Positions 36,346 through 42,729 of a stretch of DNA of 42,729 bases are shown here, one piece after another (position 1 is the first letter of the stretch; each line of letters opens with the position of its first letter). The translations under genes were made by a program, and so were the position numbers. The stretch is from Bradyrhizobium sp. LTSP885 (lineage in GTDB: Bacteria > Pseudomonadota > Alphaproteobacteria > Rhizobiales > Xanthobacteraceae), in assembly GCF_000938305.1 (NCBI RefSeq), contig NZ_JYMT01000036.1:221114-263842 (forward strand). Reading direction: 5' to 3'. The notes below the pieces were generated by a model, which saw only the letters and a program-made list of their open reading frames with translations, did not search any database and had not been told where the DNA came from.

Positions 36346-36711
36346 CTATTTCGGCCGGACCGACGGGTCGCCGCCGGGGCTTCCGGGCGGCGGAATCACC
36401 GGGGTGTTGCCGCTATCCGGGGTCGGCGCACGCATCTCGGGATCGACGCCCGCAGGTGGGCACAGCACACCGTCGGATCTGGCGAGTTTGTCACCTAATG
36501 GCTCGGCGCGCTGCCCCGTGGTGGTCCCCTCGGGTGCCGCTACGCCGGGATGCGCCGGCTGCTGCATCGGCGCGCAATTGACGGCACGCGATGGCGACGG
36601 CGGCGCAGTCTGGGCCGGCGGCGTTGCCGGCTCAGGCGGCGCTTGCGCGGCGGCCACGACGGGCGCGGCTATCAGCGCGCAGGACAAAGCGAGTGTTCGA
36701 TTGATCCTCAT
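36346..36711 (-). CDS. Small secreted proline-rich protein of unknown function
   Basis: A 121-residue protein with a clear Sec signal peptide (RTLALSCALIAAPVVAAAQA), then a disordered proline/alanine-rich chain. Two cysteines remain in the mature part (VNCAPMQQ, GVLCPPAG), which could form a disulfide in the periplasm. The C-terminus is PPPGSPGGDPSVRPK. Similar small proteins occur in Bradyrhizobium. It lies between the tRNA gene and pmtA; function not known. Confidence 0.65.
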   Translation of the reverse strand: MRINRTLALSCALIAAPVVAAAQAPPEPATPPAQTAPPSPSRAVNCAPMQQPAHPGVAAPEGTTTGQRAEPLGDKLARSDGVLCPPAGVDPEMRAPTPDSGNTPVIPPPGSPGGDPSVRPK

Positions 36712-36764
36712 GACAGGAAAACCGCGACGGCGCGCCGATGTTCCTTATCAAAATCGTCGCCACC

Positions 36765-37403
36765 TCACGATTTGCGGAACCGGATCAGCGAGAAATGGCC
36801 CATTGGCGGCATCGGCCGCCGTTCCGCGAGGCTGACACCGCCGTGCCGGGCGGCCCAATCGGTCAACCGCGCCCACGGGAATTCCGGCCGCCAACCAAGC
36901 CGCCGTGCCAGCGGCGCAAACGCGAGTTCGAAGATCCGGCGCGGCCCGCTTTCGGCGCCGATGTGATTGACCAGGATCAGCTCGCCGCCGGGCTTCAACA
37001 CGCGGATGAAATCGTCCAGCGTCGCCTCCGGGTCCGGCACCGCCGTGATGACATATTGCGCGACCACCGCATCGAAGAACGAATCCGGGAACGCGAGGTT
37101 CTTGGCATCCATCACCGCCAGCGTCTCGACATTGCTCAAGCCCAGCGCGCGCACGCGCTGCTGCGCCCGCCGCAGCATCGGCTCGGAAATATCGACGCCG
37201 CAGAGTTTTGTGGTGCGCGAATAATCCGACAGCGACAGTCCGGTGCCGACACCAACGTCGAGCACGCGTCCGCCGATCCGGTCGGCCTCGGCAATCGTCG
37301 ACTGGCGGCCCTGATCGAACACCTTACCGAACACCAGATCGTAGATCGGTGCCCAGCGGCCATACGCCTTTTCGACCCCCTCGCGGTCGATGTCCCCAGC
37401 CAT
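36765..37403 (-). CDS. pmtA: SAM-dependent methyltransferase, phosphatidylethanolamine N-methyltransferase-like
   Basis: A 212-residue class I methyltransferase. The SAM-binding motif I is VLDVGVGTG (47-55), with CGVDISEPML (motif II region) and VLKPGGELILVNH later. The N-terminus AYGRWAPIYDLVFGKVFDQG is characteristic of the rhizobial PmtA enzymes that methylate phosphatidylethanolamine to phosphatidylcholine, a lipid needed for symbiosis in Bradyrhizobium. UbiE-type methyltransferases are related, hence some uncertainty. It follows mnmA by 17 bp on the same strand and may be co-transcribed. Confidence 0.8.
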   Translation of the reverse strand: MAGDIDREGVEKAYGRWAPIYDLVFGKVFDQGRQSTIAEADRIGGRVLDVGVGTGLSLSDYSRTTKLCGVDISEPMLRRAQQRVRALGLSNVETLAVMDAKNLAFPDSFFDAVVAQYVITAVPDPEATLDDFIRVLKPGGELILVNHIGAESGPRRIFELAFAPLARRLGWRPEFPWARLTDWAARHGGVSLAERRPMPPMGHFSLIRFRKS

Positions 37404-37420
37404 TCCCTGCCCCGAAACCT

Positions 37421-38617
37421 CTAGCTACGAACCGCTTCTGCGAGCGGCGTCATCGTGTCTCGCGTCATAGCTCGCGCCGAACGGCTTGCGGTCGCGCTCT
37501 TGATGAAGCCGCCGCCGAGCACGCGCGCCTGCCCCGTCGGCGCATCGTAGAACACGCAGGCCTGGCCGGGCGACACGCCCTCCTCGCCGGCGACGAGTTC
37601 GACCTCGTAGCCGCCGGCCACCGCGCGCAGCCACGCCGGCTGCGGCGCGCGGGTCGAGCGCACGCGGACATACATCTCGATGCCCTCGCCGATCACGCGA
37701 TCCAGCGGCCCGTCGCCGATCCAGTTGACGTCGCGCAGCGCGATGCGATCCATGCGCAACGCCTCGCGCGGTCCGACCACGACACGGCGCGTCGCCGCAT
37801 CGAGCCTGATCACATAGAGCGGTGCGCTGGCCGCGATGCCGAGACCCTTGCGCTGGCCGACCGTGAAATGAACGATGCCCTGGTGCAGGCCGATCACGTT
37901 GCCATTGAGATCGACGATGTCGCCGGGCGCGATCGCGTTCGGCTTCAGGCGGCCGATGATGTCGGTGTAGCGGCCGGTCGGCACGAAGCAGATGTCCTGG
38001 CTGTCCTGCTTGTCGGCAACCTCGAGATCGAACCGCCGCGCCAGCTCGCGGGTCTGCGGCTTGGTCATGTCGCCGAGCGGGAAGCGCAGGAAGTCGAGCT
38101 GCTCGCGCGTGGTCGCGAACAGGAAATAGCTCTGGTCGCGATCGGCATCCGCCGCGCAGACCAGCGTGCGCGATCCGCCCGCAAGGCGACGCGACGCGAC
38201 GTAGTGGCCGGTGGCGAGCGCCTGCGCGCCGAGCTCGCGCGCAGTCGCGAGCAGGTCGCGAAACTTGACCGAACGGTTGCATTCAATGCACGGCACCGGG
38301 GTCTCGCCGAGCGCGTAGCTGTCGGCGAAATTGTCGATCACGGATTCCTTGAAGCGGCTTTCATAGTCGAGCACGTAATGCGGGATGCCGATCCGCTCGG
38401 CGACGTTGCGCGCGTCATGGATGTCGCGGCCGGCGCAGCAGGCGCCCTTGCGATGGGTGGCGGCGCCATGATCGTAGAGCTGCAGCGTGATCCCGACCAC
38501 GTCATAGCCCTGCGACTTCAACAGCGCGGCCGTGACAGAGGAATCGACACCGCCGGACATGGCGACCACGATCCGTGTGTCCTCAGGGCGGCCTTGGAGA
38601 TCCAGATTGTTGAGCAT
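37421..38617 (-). CDS. mnmA: tRNA-specific 2-thiouridylase MnmA
   Basis: A 398-residue enzyme that thiolates U34 of tRNA-Lys, -Glu and -Gln. The ATP-pyrophosphatase loop SGGVDS is at 21-26; C113 in CIECN and the catalytic C210 in DSQDICFVPTG form the sulfur-transfer pair. TGHYVASRR and RDQSYFLFA follow as in the family, with the C-terminal barrel at the end. The ATG at 38617 gives the expected length. Divergent from fliK. Confidence 0.95.
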   Translation of the reverse strand: MLNNLDLQGRPEDTRIVVAMSGGVDSSVTAALLKSQGYDVVGITLQLYDHGAATHRKGACCAGRDIHDARNVAERIGIPHYVLDYESRFKESVIDNFADSYALGETPVPCIECNRSVKFRDLLATARELGAQALATGHYVASRRLAGGSRTLVCAADADRDQSYFLFATTREQLDFLRFPLGDMTKPQTRELARRFDLEVADKQDSQDICFVPTGRYTDIIGRLKPNAIAPGDIVDLNGNVIGLHQGIVHFTVGQRKGLGIAASAPLYVIRLDAATRRVVVGPREALRMDRIALRDVNWIGDGPLDRVIGEGIEMYVRVRSTRAPQPAWLRAVAGGYEVELVAGEEGVSPGQACVFYDAPTGQARVLGGGFIKSATASRSARAMTRDTMTPLAEAVRS

Positions 38618-38984
38618 CTTATGGGGTCATCGATCGTTGTCGCGGCGAGGTTTTAGCGCTCCGCGACGGGATTTGAAAAACGTCTTTATTCAGAGAGCCT
38701 AAGAACGCATCCAAGAACACTCGATCCAAGAACACTTGCAAGGCCGGATCGGTCGGTTCGGGACGCATGGGAGACTGCACTCTAATATAGGCCGTATTCC
38801 GGGGAGGCAATCAGAGGAAGCGACGGCAAATCTTGCCGCCGGGCAAAAATGAGACCGCCGGGAACCCGTTTCGACCAGCGTCGCATTCTGATAAATAATT
38901 GAAATTATTACATATTTTATTCTTGCCACAATTGGCCCAGTCCTTGCTGACTGTAGGACGGAAATCTCATTGCGAGGGTTGGCT
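38618..38984. other. Intergenic region between mnmA and fliK
   Basis: 367 bp without a gene. It contains an AT-rich block at 38891-38925 and, just downstream, a sigma-54 promoter match. The mnmA promoter should also lie here, but I see no clear match. Confidence 0.6.
38933..38948 (+). promoter_or_regulatory. Putative sigma-54 promoter of fliK-flgD
   Basis: TGGCCCAGTCCTTGCT matches the sigma-54 pattern TGGCAC-N5-TTGC, with exactly 10 bases between the GG and GC dinucleotides. It sits 37 bp upstream of the fliK GTG start, next to an AT-rich block that could aid activator binding. Class III flagellar genes of alphaproteobacteria such as Caulobacter use sigma-54. Not tested. Confidence 0.55.
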
Positions 38985-40532
38985 GTGGTCAGCGTCACGT
39001 CGGAAACATTGGCAACCCTGTCCTTTCAGGCTGCAGCCCAGCGCTCGGCGCGGCAGGACCAAGCGTCGCAGGCGGGGAATGACGGCTTTGCCGCATTGGT
39101 CGACAGCAACAATACGGCCAGCACCGACTATTGGCCATCCGCCCCGTCAAACACGCCACCCCCGCCCCCGCGCCCGACCGACGATTCATCGTCGACATCT
39201 TCGTCGACAACGACAGGCCCATCATCGCGCGACACCAGCGCTTCGTCCGACGACAGCACGGTTGACGACAGCAGCAGCGGCTCGCGCAAGACCAAGTCGA
39301 AATCGAAATCCGACGACTCCAACTCTGCAGACAAAAGCCAATCCACCGACAACACGACGCAGGCGGCCACGCAGACCGACGCCAGGCAGGACGCGTCCAA
39401 TGCGGCAAACGCGGTCGCCACCGTGATTGCCGCGGCTCCCGCGCCGACCAATACACCGGCTCCGCCTGCCCCATCCGACAAGCCCGCAGCTCCGCTGGCG
39501 ATCGCGGCGGCGGCCATTGCTGCAAGCTCGGCCATCGCCGGCACCGGCGTTCCCGCCGGGACCGACACCGCAACCGCCGTTACCACCACCGCGAACGCAG
39601 CCAACGTCGCCAAGGCGGCCGGCGCGAAAGCCGAACCGCAGGTCGCGACCGACGCGGCGACGGCGCAAGGCGCCGCGACCGTAACCAGCAGCGCGACCGC
39701 CGGAATGGCGCTCGCCGCCACGGTCGCGACGGCAAAACCCGCCGGCAAGACGACCGCGCAGCCCGCCGCCCAGCCGACTGCGAAAGCCACCCCGGCCGAT
39801 CAGGACAGCAGCGCCGGATCGAGCGCCGCCGCCACGCCGACGACCATCGTGCCCGGTGTCACCCAGCCCGACGCCGTCGCCGGCAAGGTGAAGGCCGATA
39901 GCGACGTCGCCGATGCCGCCAAGGCCGACGGCAACGGCAATGCGACACCGGCACCGGCGACCAATGGCCATGCCGGCACGACCGCGCAGACCCAGGTCAC
40001 CACGCCCGACCTCAGCGCGCAGGCCGCGAACGCGATTCCGCTGCAACAGCCGACCACGACACCGATTGCGACGGCGCAATTGACCGCCAGCACCGCCTCG
40101 CAAAGCGCCGCGGTGCCGATGAGCAGCCTTGCAGTCGAGATCGCGGCCTCCGCAAAGAGCGGCAAGAGCCGGTTCGAAATCCGGCTGGATCCTGCGGAGC
40201 TTGGCCGCATCGACGTCCGCATCGATGTCGATCGCAATGGCCAGGTGACCTCGCATCTCACCGTCGAGCGGCCTGAAACGCTGTCGATGCTGCGCCAGGA
40301 CGCCAATCAGCTGCAGCGCGCGCTCGACAATGCCGGCCTGTCGACCAGCAATGGCGGATTGCAGTTCAGCCTGCGCGACCAGTCGCAATCGGGCCAGAAC
40401 AACAACGGCCAGTCCAACCCGAACGGCCACCAACTGATCGTCAGCGACGAAGACGCCACCCCCGCCGCCGCGGCTGGCCGCTCCTACGGGCGCACCGCCA
40501 GCGCACTCGGCGGCGTCGATATCAGAGTGTAG
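38985..40532 (+). CDS. fliK: Flagellar hook-length control protein FliK
   Basis: About 515 residues. The first 370 are low complexity, rich in Ala, Thr, Ser and Asp, as usual for the elongated ruler part of FliK. The C-terminal domain (about 375-475) contains SRFEIRLDPAELGRIDVRID and ETLSMLRQDANQLQRALDNA, the conserved Flg_hook domain that switches the export apparatus from hook to filament substrates. The GTG at 38985 has GAGGG seven bases upstream; a TTG at 38970 is less likely. flgD follows 10 bp later. Confidence 0.88.
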   Translation: MVSVTSETLATLSFQAAAQRSARQDQASQAGNDGFAALVDSNNTASTDYWPSAPSNTPPPPPRPTDDSSSTSSSTTTGPSSRDTSASSDDSTVDDSSSGSRKTKSKSKSDDSNSADKSQSTDNTTQAATQTDARQDASNAANAVATVIAAAPAPTNTPAPPAPSDKPAAPLAIAAAAIAASSAIAGTGVPAGTDTATAVTTTANAANVAKAAGAKAEPQVATDAATAQGAATVTSSATAGMALAATVATAKPAGKTTAQPAAQPTAKATPADQDSSAGSSAAATPTTIVPGVTQPDAVAGKVKADSDVADAAKADGNGNATPAPATNGHAGTTAQTQVTTPDLSAQAANAIPLQQPTTTPIATAQLTASTASQSAAVPMSSLAVEIAASAKSGKSRFEIRLDPAELGRIDVRIDVDRNGQVTSHLTVERPETLSMLRQDANQLQRALDNAGLSTSNGGLQFSLRDQSQSGQNNNGQSNPNGHQLIVSDEDATPAAAAGRSYGRTASALGGVDIRV

Positions 40533-40542
40533 GGAGTTCACG

Positions 40543-41247
40543 ATGTCAGTCGATGCAACCATGCCGGCGCCGGTTGTCTCGGCGCCAGGAACCGGCACCG
40601 GATCGAGCTCCGGCAGCAGCGCGTCGACGGCGACAACAGGCATCGCGGACAATTTCCAGACCTTCCTGACGCTGCTGACGACGCAGCTGAAGAACCAGAA
40701 TCCACTCGATCCGCTCGACACCAACCAGTTCACCCAGCAGCTCGTGCAGTTCGCCGGCGTCGAGCAGCAGCTCAAATCGAACGACCAGCTCAAATCGCTG
40801 GTCGACATCGAAAAGAGCGCGCAGTCGACGCAGGCGCTGATCTATGTCGGCAACACCGTCGCGGTCGACGGCAGCAAGGCCCAGTTCGACAAATCCGCGA
40901 CCTGGAACCTGACCGCGGCAAAGGGCACCAACGCCGCGGTCACGATCACCAATTCGACCGGCCAGACCGCCTATTCCGGCAACTTCACCTTGAACCAGGG
41001 CAATGCCAGCTTCGTCTGGGACGGCAAGGGCAATGACGGCTCCCAGTGGCCGCCCGGCACCTACACGCTGACCGCCACCGGCAAGGATTCCAGCGGCAAC
41101 AGCATCTCGATCTCCACCGAGGTGCAAGGCATGGTCGACTCCGTCGACCTGATGGCCTCGCCCCCGTTGCTGTCGATCGGCGGTCAATCCTACACCGCCG
41201 ACAAGGTCAAGCGCGTGGTGCGGACGACGACCACGAGTTCGAGCTGA
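40543..41247 (+). CDS. flgD: Flagellar hook-capping protein FlgD
   Basis: A 234-residue export substrate that caps the growing hook and helps FlgE subunits assemble. The conserved N-terminal block NFQTFLTLLTTQLKNQNPLD, then TNQFTQQLVQFAGVEQQLKS (about residues 37-80) is followed by a beta-rich C-terminal domain (GNFTLNQGNASFVWDGKGND, then PPGTYTLTATG). The start ATG at 40543 follows a GGGAG ribosome site. Probably co-transcribed with fliK. Confidence 0.93.
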   Translation: MSVDATMPAPVVSAPGTGTGSSSGSSASTATTGIADNFQTFLTLLTTQLKNQNPLDPLDTNQFTQQLVQFAGVEQQLKSNDQLKSLVDIEKSAQSTQALIYVGNTVAVDGSKAQFDKSATWNLTAAKGTNAAVTITNSTGQTAYSGNFTLNQGNASFVWDGKGNDGSQWPPGTYTLTATGKDSSGNSISISTEVQGMVDSVDLMASPPLLSIGGQSYTADKVKRVVRTTTTSSS

Positions 41248-41313
41248 CGGCATATCGTTCCGACGCTTTGCGCGCGCGATGTGAGCGGTTAGCGAAGGTG
41301 CTACTGCACACAC

Positions 41314-41430
41314 CGCCGTCGTCCCGGCGAAGGCCGGGACCCATACTCCGCAGCGGGTGTTGTGAATGGGACTCGTCGTTCCGGCGTGGCACAACAATTG
41401 GTATCGGTGGTTATGGGTCCCGGCCTGCGC
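41314..41430. repeat. REP-like inverted pair
   Basis: The segment CGTCGTCCCGGCGAAGGCCG with GGACCCATA (about 41317-41345) is repeated inverted as TATGGGTCCCGGCCTGCGC (41412-41430), with 18 of 19 bases matching in the shared arm. This is a repeat seen very often between genes in Bradyrhizobium. The right copy stops short, apparently at the IS4 element. Confidence 0.7.
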
Positions 41431-41486
41431 CCATAGGCGCTAAAATAGGATTTGCGCGTTGGATTTACGTGTGATTCCAAGAAGAG

Positions 41487-42590
41487 ATGAGAAACGAATC
41501 GCTTGTGAACGAAGACTGGGCGCGTGTTGTTTCGCGGCTGGGCGGAGCTGAGGCTCTGGAGGCTGGCGCGCGGGAGACGAAGGCGTTTGTTCGCCCGCGC
41601 GAGATCAGCAATGCAGTCGATCTGCTGCGGCTGATCCTTGCGTATTGCCTGGGCACGAGAGGTCTGCGGTTGACGGCGGCATGGGCGACTTCGGTGGGCC
41701 TTGTCGATATCTCCAACGTGGCTCTGTTATACCGGCTGCGTCAGTCCGGGGATTGGCTTGCACAGCTGATAGGCCGGGCACTTGCGAGCGGTGCGCCGAA
41801 GGCAAGCCGCGGTCGACTGATCCGCATCGTTGACGCCACGACGGTCCCAAAAGCTGGAACCGGCGGCAGGCAGAAGAATGCGGTGTGGCGCATCCACAGT
41901 GCGTTCGATCTTCCGCAAGAACGTTTTGGTCACTTCGAGCTGACCGACGAACGCGCGGGCGAGACGCTGGACCGGATCCCGCTGATTGCCGGCGAGATCC
42001 GTCTTGCCGACCGCGCCTATCTGCAGCCGGAGCGCATGGCGTATCTGGTCGAGGCCGGTGCGGACTTCGTGATCCGCTCGGGCTGGAAGAGCGCTTGTTG
42101 GCTGGATCGCAAAGGCAATCTGATCGATCTCGTCGCCGAACTGCGCAAGGCCGCGGCACGCGGCATCATCGACCGGCCGATCTGGGTAAAACGCAAGTCT
42201 GGTGGAGCACCGCTTGCTGTGCGTTTGGTTGCCGTCAAGAAACCTGCAGATGCGGCTCAGGCTGCACGGCGCAAGGCACGCAGGACGGCTCAGAAGGGAG
42301 GCCATCGTCTCTCCAGGCAAACGCTTGATGCTGCGGATTGGGTGATCCTGGTGACCTCGCTCAAGCCCGAGGACTTCACAACCGCTGATCTGCTTGCCCT
42401 TTACCGGCTGCGATGGCGGATCGAACTCGGCTTCAAGCGGCTGAAGAGCCTGATTGGCTTGAAAGGACCTCCAGGAACTGACGAGCGGTCTGCCAGACCC
42501 CATATCCTCGCTCACCTGCTGATCATTCTTCTGCTCGAGCCGCTTGTCGACGAACTCGAGGACTCTCCCCGCTTGGCCGAAGCCGCCTAA
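41487..42590 (+). CDS. IS4-family transposase, probably truncated by a frameshift
   Basis: A 367-residue DDE transposase. The triad is Asp in RIVDATTV, Asp in IRLADRAYL and Glu in the YRLRWRIELGFKRLKSLI (Y-R-E-K) signature. The frame ends at LAEAA-stop (42590). In the -1 frame the sequence continues from 42602 as AWRLLRQLIASLLQ and stays open to the window edge, as expected for the C-terminus of such transposases, so a base was probably lost or gained near 42560-42600. Transposition activity is doubtful unless the shift is programmed. Confidence 0.85.
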   Translation: MRNESLVNEDWARVVSRLGGAEALEAGARETKAFVRPREISNAVDLLRLILAYCLGTRGLRLTAAWATSVGLVDISNVALLYRLRQSGDWLAQLIGRALASGAPKASRGRLIRIVDATTVPKAGTGGRQKNAVWRIHSAFDLPQERFGHFELTDERAGETLDRIPLIAGEIRLADRAYLQPERMAYLVEAGADFVIRSGWKSACWLDRKGNLIDLVAELRKAAARGIIDRPIWVKRKSGGAPLAVRLVAVKKPADAAQAARRKARRTAQKGGHRLSRQTLDAADWVILVTSLKPEDFTTADLLALYRLRWRIELGFKRLKSLIGLKGPPGTDERSARPHILAHLLIILLLEPLVDELEDSPRLAEAA

Positions 42591-42729
42591 CCAGACCTGC
42601 AGCATGGCGCCTGCTCCGTCAGCTCATCGCCTCCCTGCTCCAAGCCATCATTCCCCAGCCCACAATCGCGCGTCTGCGCAGAGCCAGCCTCGCTCTCCAA
42701 CGACATCTGCGCGAGCCTCCCAGACGTAA
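42591..42729 (+). pseudogene. Out-of-frame C-terminal remainder of the IS4 transposase
   Basis: Read in the -1 frame relative to the main gene, 42602-42727 gives AWRLLRQLIASLLQ, then PQPTIARLRRASLALQRHLR, without a stop. It continues past the window edge. There is no start codon with a ribosome site, so it is not a gene of its own. Confidence 0.6.

Larger units (their letters stand above)
41432..42729 (+). mobile_element. IS4-family insertion sequence, right end outside the window
   Basis: The left end is placed near CATAGGCGCTAAAATAGG at 41432 because the REP copy before it is truncated there; this is an estimate, as the right end is not present for comparison. The element carries one transposase gene, frameshifted near its 3' end. 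Confidence 0.65.

Noticed and set aside
39222..40808. Minus-strand open frame (528 aa) opposite fliK/flgD
   Set aside because: Glycine/arginine-rich mirror of the low-complexity FliK region.
41427..41440. Palindrome GCGCC-CATA-GGCGC as a regulatory site
   Set aside because: It straddles the supposed REP/IS junction, so it is probably accidental.

Overview
The window is about 42.7 kb of GC-rich alphaproteobacterial chromosome and fits Bradyrhizobium or a close relative. The evidence is a Bradyrhizobium-type porin, a rhizobial sorbitol/mannitol (smo) transport locus, a rhizobial-type phosphatidylethanolamine N-methyltransferase, intergenic palindromic repeats typical of that group, and IS481 and IS4 elements. 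All identifications come from reading the sequence and recalling families; no database search was run.

Region 1 (1-5500, minus strand): a HAD phosphatase, a SorC-family regulator and a sorbitol/mannitol-type ABC importer in the order HAD-smoC-smoE-smoF-smoG-smoK, with smoK cut by the window edge. Two tandem palindromic operator candidates sit upstream of smoE and upstream of the HAD gene.

Region 2 (5541-20387): a large divergent carbohydrate or polyol catabolic locus. The minus-strand arm reads SorC regulator, Tat-type substrate-binding protein, two permeases, two different ABC ATPases, FGGY kinase, 2-hydroxyacid dehydrogenase, class II aldolase and GlpD-like flavoprotein dehydrogenase. The plus-strand arm reads FGGY (ribulokinase-like) kinase, class IIA HAD protein and a second class II aldolase. 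The set implies uptake of a polyol-like compound, phosphorylation, oxidation at a flavoenzyme and aldol cleavage; the substrate is not known. A third tandem palindrome, with the same 19-bp periodicity but a different core, lies between the two arms. The two transporter ATPases carry complementary departures from consensus, suggesting an asymmetric heterodimer.

Region 3 (20396-31902): stress and housekeeping functions. These are cbpA-cbpM and small unknown proteins, a secreted YXWGXW-type protein, clpB, a DyP peroxidase-encapsulin pair (a protein nanocompartment and its cargo), an MHS-type MFS transporter, a TPR protein and a conserved unknown protein.

Region 4 (32100-36700): an outer-membrane porin with a strong terminator, about 1.2 kb without a recognisable gene but with a perfect 22-bp inverted repeat, an IS481-family element, a tRNA-Met(CAT) gene and a small secreted proline-rich protein.

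Region 5 (36765-42729): pmtA and mnmA, then divergent fliK-flgD preceded by a good sigma-54 promoter match, a REP-like inverted pair, and an IS4-family element at the right edge whose transposase appears frameshifted and runs off the window.
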